A stretch of 64,000 bases of DNA from Chlorokybus atmophyticus (Eukaryota > Streptophyta > Chlorokybophyceae > Chlorokybales > Chlorokybaceae), in assembly GCA_009103225.1 (NCBI GenBank), contig RHPI01000260.1, forward strand, positions 467,250 through 531,249, read 5' to 3'. Below the pieces are notes generated by a model. It did not search any database, had not been told where the DNA came from, and saw nothing but the letters and a program-made list of their open reading frames with translations. Each line of letters begins with the position of its first letter. Position 1 is the first letter of the stretch. Positions 11,016-26,041 of this stretch are shown here, one piece after another. The position numbers and the translations under genes were made by a program.

Positions 11016-14000
11016 ATGGCGGGGGCGGCGGGGATTGTGCTTGCAGCACAGCTGGTGGGATCTCGTGGTGATCTTGTGAATAACGTGTCTTTGCGCCTCC
11101 CTCGCCGCCGTCGCTGCCGATCTCCTGCGCCTGACAAGGTGAATCACGCCGTGTGCTTGTGCGCTTCATCAACATCCTCCACCGCTTCCTCCTCCTCCTC
11201 CTCCTCCTCCGCCGCAGAAGGATGGGATGCATCCTCCCTACCTTCTCCGTCCACGAGCGGGTCTCTCGCTTCGTCCAGACCGTCGCCCTCCAGGAAGGCG
11301 GCCGCTGCGGCGGCGGCAGCGGCGGCGGAGCAGGACACGCTGGGGCTGTTGGAATGGAGCAGGGTGTGCGCCAGGGTGGCCAGCTTCTGCGCCACCAGGC
11401 TGGGGAGGGAGATGGCGGAGAGGTTGCGGGTTGGCGGGAGCAGGGAGGAGAGCGAGGCACTGCTTAGAGAGGTAAGCTTTCTGGTCGCAGCCTGGTTTGT
11501 GCAAAGGCGAAGGGCAGCTGATTGCAAGTCAGTAGTCTTGCAGCAACATGCAATCTTTTGCACATGCATGCATCCACGCATGCATTTGAACTGCAAGCAT
11601 GCATGCAAGGGCAGCATATTGCAAGTCAGCAGTCCTGCAATCTCACGCGACGCAATGCACCGTGCGTGCATGCAGTAGGACTTGCACGCATGCATGCATA
11701 CAACTTGTACGCATGCATGCTTACAAGTTGCGTGCATGCATGGCGGTTACATGCACGGATGCTCGCAAGCAGTGCTGGCATTGCGTAACAGCATGCGTGC
11801 GCCCTGTCCTGTCCTGGTTATCAAGTATTGAGTCTGTCGCTGGGTGATTCTTGACATCAGGCCATTCACGCAAGCGTCACGCTGTTGAAGCGTTTCTTAT
11901 GTTGTGTACACCACTGTGCTTGATGCACAAGCTGCCATGAATCATATCTGCATATGCATGCATGTGCCATGAGTTTCAGCGACAGTAAATTTGCCACTTA
12001 CAGACAAGGGCCGTTGTGGAACTGGAAGCTAGGCTGGGCAGGTCATTCGAGTTCGGTGGTGTCAGCAGTCACATGGTAAGTGCATTACTCTCAGAACTAG
12101 TGTCAGCATCACCAGCGTGTAACGCACATCCACACAACACATCCAAGCTCAGGTGAGTGACGCCTTGTCCCGTGCCGCTCGTGGCCAAGTGATGACATCC
12201 CCTGAGCTGCACGCGCTGGCAATGATGTTGGTAGCGGCTCGAAAGACTCGAGTGATGGTCATTTCTGCAGCCAACGAGCTGATTGACATCGCTGATGTCC
12301 TGCTCCCTGTGATCGAAATGGTTGCGGACATGTCTACGCATCCGGATCTGAGCAAGCTCATCATTGCGCTTATTGATGAGGATGGTATTATGCGCGACAA
12401 TGCGGTGGGTACATTGCAGTGCTATTATATTAGCAATGTTTGTGGCGGTTAGTCACCTGCATGTCGTGGCAGAGTCAAGACTTGAAGCGAGCGCGAATGC
12501 AACTTCAGTCAGCAGAGTCAAATGTAAGCGTCCGTGCTGATTGCTGCGTGTTGTGTATGCTTTGTGCATGACTTGAATTTGAATGCCCTTTCGTGCAGTG
12601 TCGACAGCTGCTTCAGTCCATGTCAAGCCGACTTGCTGGATCACCGGTACGTATGTTGCACCTTTGTATACATATCTGATGGTTGTGGTGTCGCCTGCTT
12701 GCTGACTGTTGGTCCCGTTCGCATCAGGAAATCTGCGACCGAGGAGGCCGGCTCTGCCTCATGGTCACAGCAGAGGGACGCAATGCAGCCCCAGGCCTTC
12801 TCCTAGACAGGTAAGCTTTAAATTTATGTGTGGAGCAGCAACAGGCTACGTTGGTTATCACCGCTTATATGGCCCAACTGTGTGTAGTGGTGCAGGGGGC
12901 TCTGTCTTCTATGTGGAGCCTTCAGGCGCAGTGCCACTCAACAATCGCGTCTCAGAGGCACGGGAGTTGGCTGCACAGGCTGAAGAAGCCGTTTGTCTGC
13001 GTCTTACTAATAAGGTGAGTCGTATCGCCTTAGCCAGGCAGCATGATGTTCACTGAACTGTTGCTCAACCGTTGCACACTTGCCTTGCAGGTGCGCGACG
13101 TGATTGATGATGTTACGGCTGTACTTGACACATTGACCTCTCTAGATGTGGTGAGTGTTGCGGTATTGTGGCTTGGCACAACTGTCAAAGTGTTTAGCAA
13201 ACATTTGTTGAGTGAGCATGTCTGAACTTGGTGTTTCAGGTTGTGGCACGCGCTCGCTATGCTTCGTGGCTGGAAGCATCCTGTCCACAGTTTACTACTG
13301 TGTCGACAAGTGGGTTCAACATCATCAACACCAACGACAACAACAATGCAGATAGCGCGTCGGGTATGATATGAGCCTACCCTTTATTTGTTGTATGCCT
13401 GATGCAAGCTGATTGTGCCGCAGCTTGGCAGGTGCATCTGCTGCGCTTGCGCCACCCGCTCTTGATTGAGCAGCAAAGAGAAGAGAAGAAACGTCGTGCA
13501 CAGGCAGCGAAAGACTCATTGCTCCAACAAAAGGGTCAGGCCATCAGTGCAAAAGGCATCAATGCTGCGTCGGTGGCTAGCAGGAAGCGCAGCAGTAATA
13601 GCAACAGCAGTAGCAGCAGCAGTGACGGTGCAGGTCAGGCTGGTCACTGACCATATTCACAGTCTGATTGGGATGTGTCTGTTGTGTATTGTCGGCTCTC
13701 TTGATGTGCATTGTTGTCTGGCAGGTGGTTCAGCAACACTTGTCGGGACGGATGATGACGGTGTTGTTCCAATAGACGTGTATATCTCTAACCAGACCAG
13801 GGTTGTTATCATAACAGGACCCAACACAGGTAAGTCTGTGTTGGATGGAAGATTATGTCGCAATTCCAAGATGTATGCGCAAGTGCGCATGACTAACTAT
13901 GCCTGGGCATAGGTGGCAAGACCGCAGCACTGAAGGCAATTGGTCTTGCAGCCCTCATGGCCAAAGCAGGTGCTGACTGTGACTGGAGGTTGTCTACACT

Positions 14001-15684
14001 GCCGCTCATCGTGGTCAAGCTAATATTGGGTTTTGCGGCAGGGCTCTTCGTGCCAGCCAAGCAGCCCGCCATCCTGCCATGGTTTGATGCAGTATATGCA
14101 GATATCGGAGATGGGCAGTCACTGACTCAGAACCTGTCCACTTTTTCGGGCAAGTCCTTGCATTCGATGTCATGAGTTGTGTGCGTACTGTTGCTCACCA
14201 ACATTGTGCATCGGTTCAGGCCATCTGCGCCGCATACAGCGCATCAAGTCAGCAGCCACGCGCCAGTCACTCGTCCTCCTTGATGAAGTAAGCGCTCCAC
14301 CCAAAGTGACACACGTGACAACATTGTTGTTGTGTAGCCTACTCCTTAGCATTGCTACATGGTGCTCATGCAGGTAGGGGCAGGCACAGATCCAGTTGAG
14401 GGTGCAGCCCTGGGTGCAGCTGTCCTGCGCGCATTTGCACAAGGTGGAGCCCGCCTTACGCTCGCGAGTACACACCATGGCGAACTTAAAGCCCTCAAGT
14501 ACAACGACGAGCGCTTTGAGAACGCTTCTGTAGAGTTTGACGAAGTATGTTACCAAACTGTGAACTGCTTGTCTGTTATATAAGTTGCTGATACTGTGCT
14601 CTTGCTTTTCTCTCAGGAGAAGTTGGCCCCTACATACAGGCTGCTGTGGGGCATTCCAGGGCGGTCCAATGCTTTGAACATTGCTTTCAGACTTGGTTTG
14701 AGTGAAGCCATCGTCGCGGATGCCCGGGAGCGGTTTGGGCAGGCTCGCACCGAAGTTAATGAGGTCAGGAATCATGCTTTGGTTGAACAACGGACATGAT
14801 TGCCTTTGCTTGTAAGTGCATGTCACCGATAGTGCTCTGGTACAGATGATCACGGCTATTGAGAATCATCGCCGGCAGTACGAACAGTACACTGCGCAGA
14901 CATCCGCAATGCAGCAAGAGTCTTCCCGCATGCAACAGGTACTAGTGTTGTCGCAGCTTTCCAACAGCGTAGACTTAACACCATTAGTTACACTCACAGA
15001 CACGCATTTGCAGGAGTTGGCGGTCAGCCGACGACGACTGCGAGAGCATGCTGCGGTTGTTCGACGTCAACAGAAGGAGGCCATTTCAGCGCTTGCAACT
15101 GAAGCCAGGGCGGCATTGGCTGCAGAGACAAGGAGGGCGCAGTCAACTGGCACCAGGCGCAAGCAGCAACAGGGTGTTAAGCTAGAAGGTGGGTGTTGGG
15201 CGCATCACTTGGTGTATGCACTGAAGGGAGGGTAACCCAACATTATGGTGATTACAGAGGCTGTCAAGGAGGTCGAGGTGAATTTAGAAACCGGGAAGCC
15301 ACAACAAACGGATGGCACCAACTTGGCATATGTTCCGGAAGTTGGCGACACTGTGCAGGTGGGGAGCTGTTGCAAGTTTATCTCGTGGTGCAGCAGGCTT
15401 GTAGCATGTGCTCAACTCATTTGTGTGCTGAACTGCAGGTGTTGCAAACGATGGGGAAGGTTGTCTCTGTCTCGGCTCAGAGGCAGGAGGCCGTGGTGCA
15501 AATGGGTCTAATGCAGCTGAAGGTTGCTTTCAACGACTTGGCGCCTCCAGGCTCCACGCAAAAGCAAGGATCAAGCAGCGTTAACAACAGCAGTGCCAAA
15601 GCCATTAATAAGCGATCCCCTAGTGGACGCATGCAAATGCTGGAACAGCAAAAGCAGGCACACGCGAAGGGTGGTAGCAAGTAA
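11016..15684 (+). CDS. MutS2-type ATPase, probably organellar, without Smr domain
   Basis: MutS2 proteins are DNA-binding or ribosome-associated ATPases; plants carry organellar forms. Twenty exons: 11016-11471, 12004-12075, 12153-12404, 12473-12523, 12599-12646, 12728-12810, 12888-13014, 13091-13150, 13240-13363, 13424-13633, 13725-13829, 13913-13969, 14042-14149, 14220-14287, 14374-14544, 14617-14763, 14846-14938, 15014-15188, 15258-15358, 15439-15684; 917 residues, all phases closing. An Arg/Ser/Ala N-terminus resembles a transit peptide. MutS core begins [16 protein letters not shown]. Walker A is [16 protein letters not shown], then [18 protein letters not shown], Walker B SLVLLDE, and [13 protein letters not shown] charged coiled region and a KOW-like [17 protein letters not shown] block follow. 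It ends [14 protein letters not shown], so the usual C-terminal Smr nuclease domain is absent. The intron after 14149 has a GC donor. Confidence 0.93.
11520..11780. repeat. GCATGC-rich imperfect repeats in MutS2 intron 1
   Basis: Inside the 532-bp first intron are many GCATGCATGC words. Repeated TTGCAAGTCAG(T/C)AGTC units occur near 11521-11540 and 11620-11640, and ACTTG(C/T)ACGCATGCATGC units near 11680-11730. The palindromic words allow many alternative stems. A similar density of GCATGC occurs in the ALDH intron around 19290-19460. Confidence 0.8.
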
Positions 15685-16688
15685 CAGAAAGCATCACACC
15701 GTACCATACCCCTTATATACACTTTGATGTGACTCAGTCTCCGCTGGCTTTTGTTTACAGCGGGCAGAATGCTGGCAAAGGCTGTTGTGATTATGGCTTT
15801 GCAAGTGTTTACAGTTAAACAAATTGGTGTGTGCACTGCTCACCAGTGCGAGTGATTCATGTAAGATAGCTATCGACATAGTGGTTCACTGTTATCAGGT
15901 GTAATTGGTCCGCCCATGATCAAAGTTGGTGAGTTGGATAAACTTAGGCTTGGGACAGCCCATACAATGGCACTGCTTGCAACAGGTTGGTTGGTTGTTG
16001 CTAGCCTACTGCCTGCTGCTGCTGCCTCGCGCCTTCCGCCCCATTTGCACGCACTCAGACCGCGGATGACCTTTAGCCTTGCATTGCCCCTGCTATCATC
16101 AAGTCCTTGCTGTGCTTTCTCTGCGCCTTGCTATCCTTGCTTTATTTTGCTATTGCATCTGGGCTACAGATAAGCCTATACAAAACACTGTCGCTGCTTG
16201 TGTATGCACTGCTTTGTGGGTGCTTCTGTGGGCGGGCTGCCTGTGCCTGTGTGATGGGGATACTAACGCAATTTTTGTATGTTGGGTACACAACCTGAGG
16301 TGTCAAATCGTCAGCACTGTTCCAAAGTGTACACGGGAGTGCCACATCATTTGCTAGTTGCCATTATGTGGTTGAAATTCAGACACGCCCAACAGAAGCA
16401 TTGAAGCAGACATAAACCGTCATGTATTGGATGGTGCAAACAGCTATCACGTACTGCGAGTCTGGTTTTCATGCAGCTATTGGTATCAGAAAATCATACC
16501 ACAATCATACTAAAACAGGATTCAATACGGAGCTGTGAGTGACTGCCAAAAGTGTTAACATTCTTATCCAGCACCAAGCGTGCAGTTCGACTGTTTAGCT
16601 GTACACACAAGGCTATCACACAAATCAATGCACCTGCTAACTCAACATAGTCAAACATATAGGCAGGGTCCATACGCCCTACTTGTTA
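15685..16688. other. intergenic between convergent MutS2 and ALDH genes
   Basis: A TGTAA at 15900-15904 is a likely poly(A) signal for MutS2. A hydrophobic plus-strand frame at 15961-16173 looks like a signal-bearing peptide but has no family match. From its position it could equally be 3' untranslated sequence. Nothing else is seen. Confidence 0.5.
15900..15904 (+). terminator. TGTAA poly(A) signal of MutS2
   Basis: TGTAA lies 216 bp after the MutS2 stop. This pentamer is the usual chlorophyte polyadenylation signal. Confidence 0.45.
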
Positions 16689-19801
<3,113 letters not shown>

Positions 19802-20012
19802 GCCGCCGGCAATAGCGTGCGAGGAAGCAGTGCTGCGATTGTCAGTGCCAAGCACAGCTTTGCACTAAGTCGACGCTACTGTAGCTGGGGATGACACGGA
19901 TATCGGCATCTGCAGTTTTGGATATCTGCTCCGCCAGGCCAGGCGGAGCAGGCTGGCCAGGCCAGAGTGAGGTGGTCAGGCCACCAGCGGCGGCGGTGGG
20001 GGAGGCGGAAGC
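19802..20012. promoter_or_regulatory. 211-bp divergent promoter between ALDH and Beclin
   Basis: Separates the two start codons. It contains the inverted words GGCCAGGC/GCCTGGCC around 19935-19965, close to a palindrome. A bidirectional promoter is inferred from the spacing. Confidence 0.55.
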
Positions 20013-22866
20013 ATGATGGATCGCGGCGGGGCTGCGGCGGTCGGGGGAATGGCGAAGTGGTTTTACTGTCAGCTGTGCCAGCACCCGCTGGATGTCTCCG
20101 TGCAGGGCGACGCCGCTGGCCTGGACAAGTCCACCGCCAACGGTGCGTGCGATCATTGCGTCATTGCTATGCTTCGTAGCTTCTTGCAAGTATTTTGGTG
20201 AGCAAGCTGGAGAATTCTCGGTTTTGCTCAGGATCCGCTGCAGCCTGGCCGTCGAATGCCACCACGCCCAACTCGCGTACTTGCAGCAATTCTCACAGCA
20301 ATTGCCGCTTAAGTTGCTGCAATTCCAATTATGTTCGTCAGTCAGTGTAGTAGGTGTCAATTCTGTATAGCATGTCTCTAGCATGTAAAGGAAGTGCAGT
20401 ACTTGACCTTCTGCATTGAGAGCATACTGAATTCCCCTCCCACGCCAGCAGGCTGGGCAGCGAGCGTGATGAACAGCGCCATGGGGGCCTCCCGCCTTGA
20501 CCACTCCTTTGTGGTTTTACCGGTGAAAGAAAGGGGCGGACAGGCGCCATCGCCGACATCAGTAGCAGCAGCTTCAACTCCGCGGCCATCTGCAGCACCA
20601 GTGGCGCAGCCGCCCGCACACTTGCACTCGCATGTGAGAGGACACGTGGCTCTCTTCATGCAATCTGTGTATATTGATGTGTGAGCTCATCCGTGATTGG
20701 TTGACACTCGCTGAGTCTCAGTCAGACACTTGCTCGTGTGCTCTTTGCGGCATGCAATGTGTTGAGCTACAGCTGGCTTGTAACAACAGCATTGTTTTTA
20801 TTGCTGAACACTGCCCGACTCAATTGTTTTGGTTAGCCTTCCCCTATGCTGGCCACAGCATTGTGTGCGTTGGGAGGCTACATCCATTCAGACTCATGCA
20901 GTGTGTGCAACTTGTTCAAGCTTGTCACGGAGTACATGTGTACACGGTTGTGCCTTGGTATGTCCTGGTTGCGCAGTCTCAATCGTGGAGGACAGGTCTT
21001 TTCTGGCCGGACTGAGTGGCTTTGTTAACGTGAAGCTGCTCCACTTTGTGCGCAGCCGCCTTCTGCAGTGTATCCCGCGCACCGCAATGTGGAGGAGTCA
21101 TTTGTCGTTCTGCCCTCATCTGCGTCAATATACCGCCACGAGAGGCAGGAGCACAGTGGAGCAGCTTCAACACCTCGTCACGGCACAGCTGTCCAGCGTA
21201 ACACACATTTCAATGCCAGCATTGATGCACAGATAAACGCGTTGGCACGCATCTTCGACATGGCTTCCACTGACACTCAGGTGACAAGTTAACTTTATGT
21301 GGAGTATGTATATGTGTATGGATATATTGATGAATGATTGATTGGATTCAGCAATGTGTGGGATGTATTGCAGGTTGACCAGCCCCTGTGTCTCGATTGT
21401 TTGAAGGCGTTGGGTGCTGAGCTTGATGCTGAGTTTAAAGAGGGTTTGGAGGAGGCCAAGCAGTATGAGGACTTTCTCAACAAGTTGCGCATGCAGCCAG
21501 AGCCGGGTGTAAGCGAGGAGGAGTTGAAGAAGGACATGCGACGGGTGGGTTTCATATGTTCTGGCAATGACTTCATTATGTACTAGGTCTGGTCCGTGCT
21601 TGTAGGCACCAGTGCTTTGCAGGCTGAGGAGGATGAAAAGAAGTTGCTCGCAAAGCTTGCTCAGGCAGACAGCGAGCATGCAGCCTTGCAGAAACAGCTG
21701 GCTGACTTGGACGCTCAGTCCAAGGAGCTTGATTTGCTGGAAGAAAGGTAATGTTCTTCGTACATTCTCAATGGTTGCTCGCCGCTGCACTTGGTTGGTC
21801 CTAACTAGGCAGTGACATTACAGGTACTGGCATGACTTCAACGACTTCAGGCTCCAGCTTTCAGACCACCAGGTTTGCTTCTGTTATAGCTGATGCTTGT
21901 GTTGTGGTCAGTATGAGGCGACGCTGGAATCCTGAGATATGCGATAATCACAGGAAGAGCGTGATGGCATAATTGCAAGAATGGACGTGGCCAATGCACA
22001 GCTGGAGGTTCGTACCATGCAACATCACAAATCGTTGGCTACTCGTATGCAACCAACCTGTTGTCATGCGCTGTTGCAGGTGCTGCGCCATACAAGTGTC
22101 TTCAACGATGCCTTTTACATATGGCATCAAGGAGAGTTCGGCACGATCAATGGGTTCCGGTTGGGTCGTTTGCCAGGCGCACCAGTAAGGCTTATCCCTC
22201 ACGTTTATGTTTGTGTATGAAATACATGCGTACCAACGCTGAAGTGCACAACCTATACAGGTTGAGTGGGACGAGTTGAACGCTGCGTGGGGTCAGGCGT
22301 GCTTGCTGCTGTACACAATGGCGCAGACGTGCAAGCTCAACTTCTCCAGCTACAGGATACTCCCCCTTGGCAGCTTCCCGCGCATCGCCGACAGCCGGCA
22401 CACGTATGAGCTGTTTGGCCCCGTCAACGTATTCTGGCGCAATCGCTACGACAAGGCCATGGTCCTGTTCCTGGCCTGCTTGAAGGAGTTTGCTGAGTTC
22501 GCCAATGCAAGGGACCGCGCGCGCGACCCACCACCCGACAAGTGCTTTGAGCTCCCGTACAAGTACGCCTGCGGTTGTGTCATGCATGAAACACAATGTG
22601 TGGTCTGAAGGGTAGTAAGGTGTTTTGGCTGAACGTATTGCTTGCGCAGGATTGAGGGTGACAAGGTTCACGGGTTGACAATTAAGCTGAGTTTCAACCG
22701 GGACGAGAAGTGGACGCGGGCGCTCAAGTACACGCTATGCAACTTGAAGTGGGCTCTTGCTTGGTTGACGAACAACCACAATTCTCCACCTACCTCCTCT
22801 TCGCCCTCGTCGGCTTCCCCAGATCAAAGCACATTGACCACAATGGAGGGCGTTCAGCCTAGGTAG
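20013..22866 (+). CDS. ATG6: Beclin-1/ATG6 autophagy protein
   Basis: Core subunit of class III phosphatidylinositol 3-kinase complexes for autophagosome formation and vacuolar sorting, acting on endomembranes. Ten exons: 20013-20142, 20452-20633, 21056-21280, 21374-21544, 21623-21747, 21824-21872, 21954-22007, 22080-22184, 22261-22562, 22650-22866; 519 residues, all phases closing. N-terminal CQLC pair at about 19-22. Two plant-type motifs follow, [10 protein letters not shown] and [10 protein letters not shown]. Next come a BH3-like stretch ([20 protein letters not shown]), a coiled coil (about 185-300, rich in [21 protein letters not shown]) and RYWHDFNDF. The BARA domain has [36 protein letters not shown] and [16 protein letters not shown]...LKWALAWL. 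The Ser/Pro/Thr tail after this is lineage-specific. Identification is firm. Confidence 0.96.
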
Positions 22867-24507
22867 TTGCCTTGTTCATATGTTGTGTACATCTTGTAAA
22901 TGAATGATGTCTTTCACTTGCAGGGTGAGCTTTTAAGGGTACTTGTGAGCACAGATATGTACAGGGCTGGCCGTCAGACACTAACAAAGTGCAGGTTCCC
23001 TTTAGATTATGCTTGAGCCGTTGTAAACAGAGCCAGCAAAGATAGCCATGTGACTTGACTAGCGGTTACGAGCCGTATACTAGCCATTTCCCGCTCAATG
23101 CCCTTGGATCCGAACCGCTACTATGATTGATATAAAAATTACCGATGACGCGGGACACGTATGGATGTGCTGTGCGGCAACGACAGTGTGATGAAGGACG
23201 GTGTGTGTGCATGGTGTCAGAGCGCAAATAAGGGGTGTGAGGTGAGGACATGTTGATCAGGCTGTGTGGATTTGAGTTAAGAAACTTGAGGTAGTACGTG
23301 TACAAGAGATAATATGCTAGACTTGATGTGCGGCGCGATGGTATGGTCGTCCGCGAGCAACGTACTAGCGTACCAATGCACATCGGTGAGTAGTATCAGT
23401 GTGTTTGCTTACTTTCGCAACAACACAGATAGTGGCAAAACCGTATGTCACTCCCACAAGTTCAGCACTATCATAAGCACCATGCCAATACCAGACGATC
23501 GGGGCCAGATAAATGTACAAATGTAGATACATATGTAAGTATGTAGGCAGAAACCACGTCATTTGCTATGAACAGCGTGCTCGGTCCTTACACATAGCGC
23601 CTCACACCGCGTCACACGTGCACATAGCGCGGGCGCACGCACGAGCACACACCGGCCCATCGGGCATCGCATGTGTGTAGTAGCACTTCTGCCTCCTGTA
23701 CACACACGCACGCACAGGGGCACACAGTGCCGCACACCCACACCACTCCGTTAAGAAGTAGATATGAACAGGTAAACACGAAGTGAGCGCATGCATGTAG
23801 AGAGGAACAATTGCCCTTGCAGTGAGCGCATGCCATGCCATGCCATTGACCAACTCTAACGTGCCTGTCTCCTAAGTGTTGGCATTGCACTCCTGTGACG
23901 ACCGCCGCTGATGAGCTGTAGGTACTGGCACTGCAGGGTGGCGGCAGCGGCGGCGGCGGTTGTCCAGGTGTGCCTCGTCTTCGTCACATCCGTCCGAGTG
24001 CTTGTGCTGGAGCGGCGGTGCTGCTGACACGCCAGTTGCCCTGCAGTTACAGCCCAGCTGCGTCATCGCCTGCGTGTCCTGCTGCTGTGTCGTCTTTGTC
24101 CATCGTGAGTCGGTCGCCACCGCCGCTGCTTGCATCTAGCTGCATAGGCCTTAGGCACCACCCACCCAGCTGTCCCTCTGGTGTACATATGGTTTGCTGC
24201 CTGCTGGCTGCCTAGCCTGGCTGCAGTAAGTGAGTGAGCACGCTGCATGTGCTTGACTTTGTTCAGTTGATGAAGTAACGGCATCGACCAACTGTGCGCA
24301 CTCAACAAATGCCAAAGAGAATCCCCCCACCCCCACCCACCCACCCACCCACCCCACCAGCTGTGTTATGCGCCAGATCTATTGAGCATTGCTGCTCTGC
24401 TCACCTTCTTTGCTTGCCGTTGCTGCCTAACGACATTTGCATTGCACTGTTCACCTCCGCTTGCTGCCACGGCTGCCAAGTAAAGAACTTGCTCATGTGT
24501 CTCAGCA
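22867..24507. other. intergenic, no recognised gene
   Basis: TGTAA at 22895-22899 is a likely Beclin poly(A) signal. Several overlapping frames at 23560-23890 are CACACG-rich repeats read as protein. A plus-strand stretch at 23970-24106 ending at a GTGAGT donor reads like an Arg/Ala/Ser targeting sequence but has no ATG. It could be an exon of the unrecognised region that follows. Confidence 0.45.
22895..22899 (+). terminator. TGTAA poly(A) signal of Beclin
   Basis: TGTAA 29 bp after the Beclin stop, the usual position for the chlorophyte polyadenylation motif. Confidence 0.5.
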
Positions 24508-26041
24508 ATGGAGGAATGCTTGTCCAGTCTGGATTTGCTGGCGAAGGTGTTGGCAAGGGTGGAGTTTGGGCACGACCTAGGACCTAGGGAGGTGCGCCTG
24601 CGTCTGCCGCTTCTGGCAACAGGCGGCGGAGGAAGAATCAGCTTTGGGAACGCCTATGCAAGGAGTATTACCCTGCCGCTCTAGAGTTATTGTTGTTGTT
24701 GTTGGCGGTCGTGGTGCTGTTGTTGTTACGCAGTCAAGTGGCTTTGTTGCACTTTCTGCCCAACAGACGTGTGTCATTTGCACGCATGCGCATGCAGGCC
24801 AGTGCATGCGGCAGCTACGTGTTTGCGTGTAGAGGCGTGCACGTGGTTGTGTGCGTGCGTGTGCATGTGTGCATCCGTGCAAAGCGTCCTGCTGTTGCCA
24901 ATCAAATGTACAGGGGCTTACATCAAGCTGTTGTAACCGTAGTTTGCTGCTTTGCTGCTTCGTATGACAATGTGGTTTACGATGCCCTCACGTTGCCCCT
25001 CCTGCCTGCACACGAGATCAGTCAGAGCCAAGGAGGGTTTGTTCGGAAACAGCAATACTAGTATTGACAAGATTATTATCACACTGCAGGTGAGCGATTG
25101 GGGGTATGGCATCTCACACACGTACAAGCGATTGTTTGCGTTGCATACAAAATCGCTCAAGTCGACGCCTTGGCACGGGCTGCATTGGGAAGAGCAACCG
25201 GAGTTTGTTTTACATCCTGCACATTCCACGGATGTGCTGCGGGCGCGTGATTCACCACAGCATTGCTAATGAGGGAAGTAGCAACCATTGCATTGCACTG
25301 TCAGCTTACATCGTGTATGCATCTGTGCGTTGTGGTTCTGAGTTGTTATAAGTATGCACAAGTGTGCGTGCCACACAGTTGTGCCTGTTTGCATACGGAC
25401 ATGGGCAATGGTATGCTTAAGTTGGTGAACATTGACAGTGCCACTGTCATCGTATGCAATTGTGGTTCTAATTACAGGTGTTGCAGATTGTTTAGTTGGG
25501 GGCGGGCTTCAAGCCCTTTGCATATTCCTGCTGCGACCTCGCGTTTGAAGCTTGCGATTGCTTATGGGAGATGCTCAATTTTGACTGTAATACTTCACAA
25601 CGGGATGGCGTGCTTGCTGAACTACAATAAGCGAAAATTGAGGACTCGGTGTCATTCAGACCCACAGTCACGCGCAGCGTGCAGGACCCTGCAAAGACAG
25701 AAAAAGTACTCATCGCTGAAAAGTCACCCATTGAGCTTGACGGCATGATTGTGTTGATTACCGTGCATTTTGTGGTGAGTGAAGACATGTCAGCAATCCG
25801 ACATGATGCTGAAGACCTGAACAGGCACGAGTGTGGTTCGAAGTCCGCTGTGCGCAAGTGCGTGAAAGACATTTTTGTCCGAGCCAGAGCTTGTGACATC
25901 GAACGTGATAACCCTAGCGATTCAGATGAGTATGAAGGCTACGCTCATCTACACAACAACCCTCCCTTGCTGAGACGGTTATCGCCGACGGAACTCGGGA
26001 GGTTGTTGTGCATGGATAATGTGAGGTGGCATTGGACATGA
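24508..26041 (+). CDS. unrecognised multi-exon gene-like region
   Basis: Several stretches read like protein exons but I cannot assign a family or assemble one closed model. An ATG at 24508 starts MEECLSSLDLLAKVLARVEF and continues through GHDLGPREVRLRLPLLATGG, open to 24681. At about 24952-25088 a frame ending SIDKIIITLQ meets a GTGAGC donor; it stays open further as SDWGYGISHTYKRLFALHTK. At about 25500-25632 the frame contains CCDLAFEACDCLWEMLNFDC. At about 25636-26041 a long frame has KSPIELDGMIVLITVHFV and LSPTELGRLLCMDNVRWHW before a stop. A TAA separates the last two in the same frame. It may be a fast-evolving gene or a decayed one. Confidence 0.35.

Noticed and set aside
20452-21280. 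Two SFVVLP motifs in Beclin considered as a recent exon duplication
   Set aside because: Plant ATG6 proteins also carry two such motifs, so this is a family trait rather than a novelty.
21167-21790. 207-codon minus-strand frame
   Set aside because: Antisense to Beclin coiled-coil exons; Leu-rich only because it mirrors Gln/Lys codons.
23559-23890. Overlapping Cys/His-rich minus-strand frames
   Set aside because: Compositional product of CACACGCACG repeats; no start, splice or family support.
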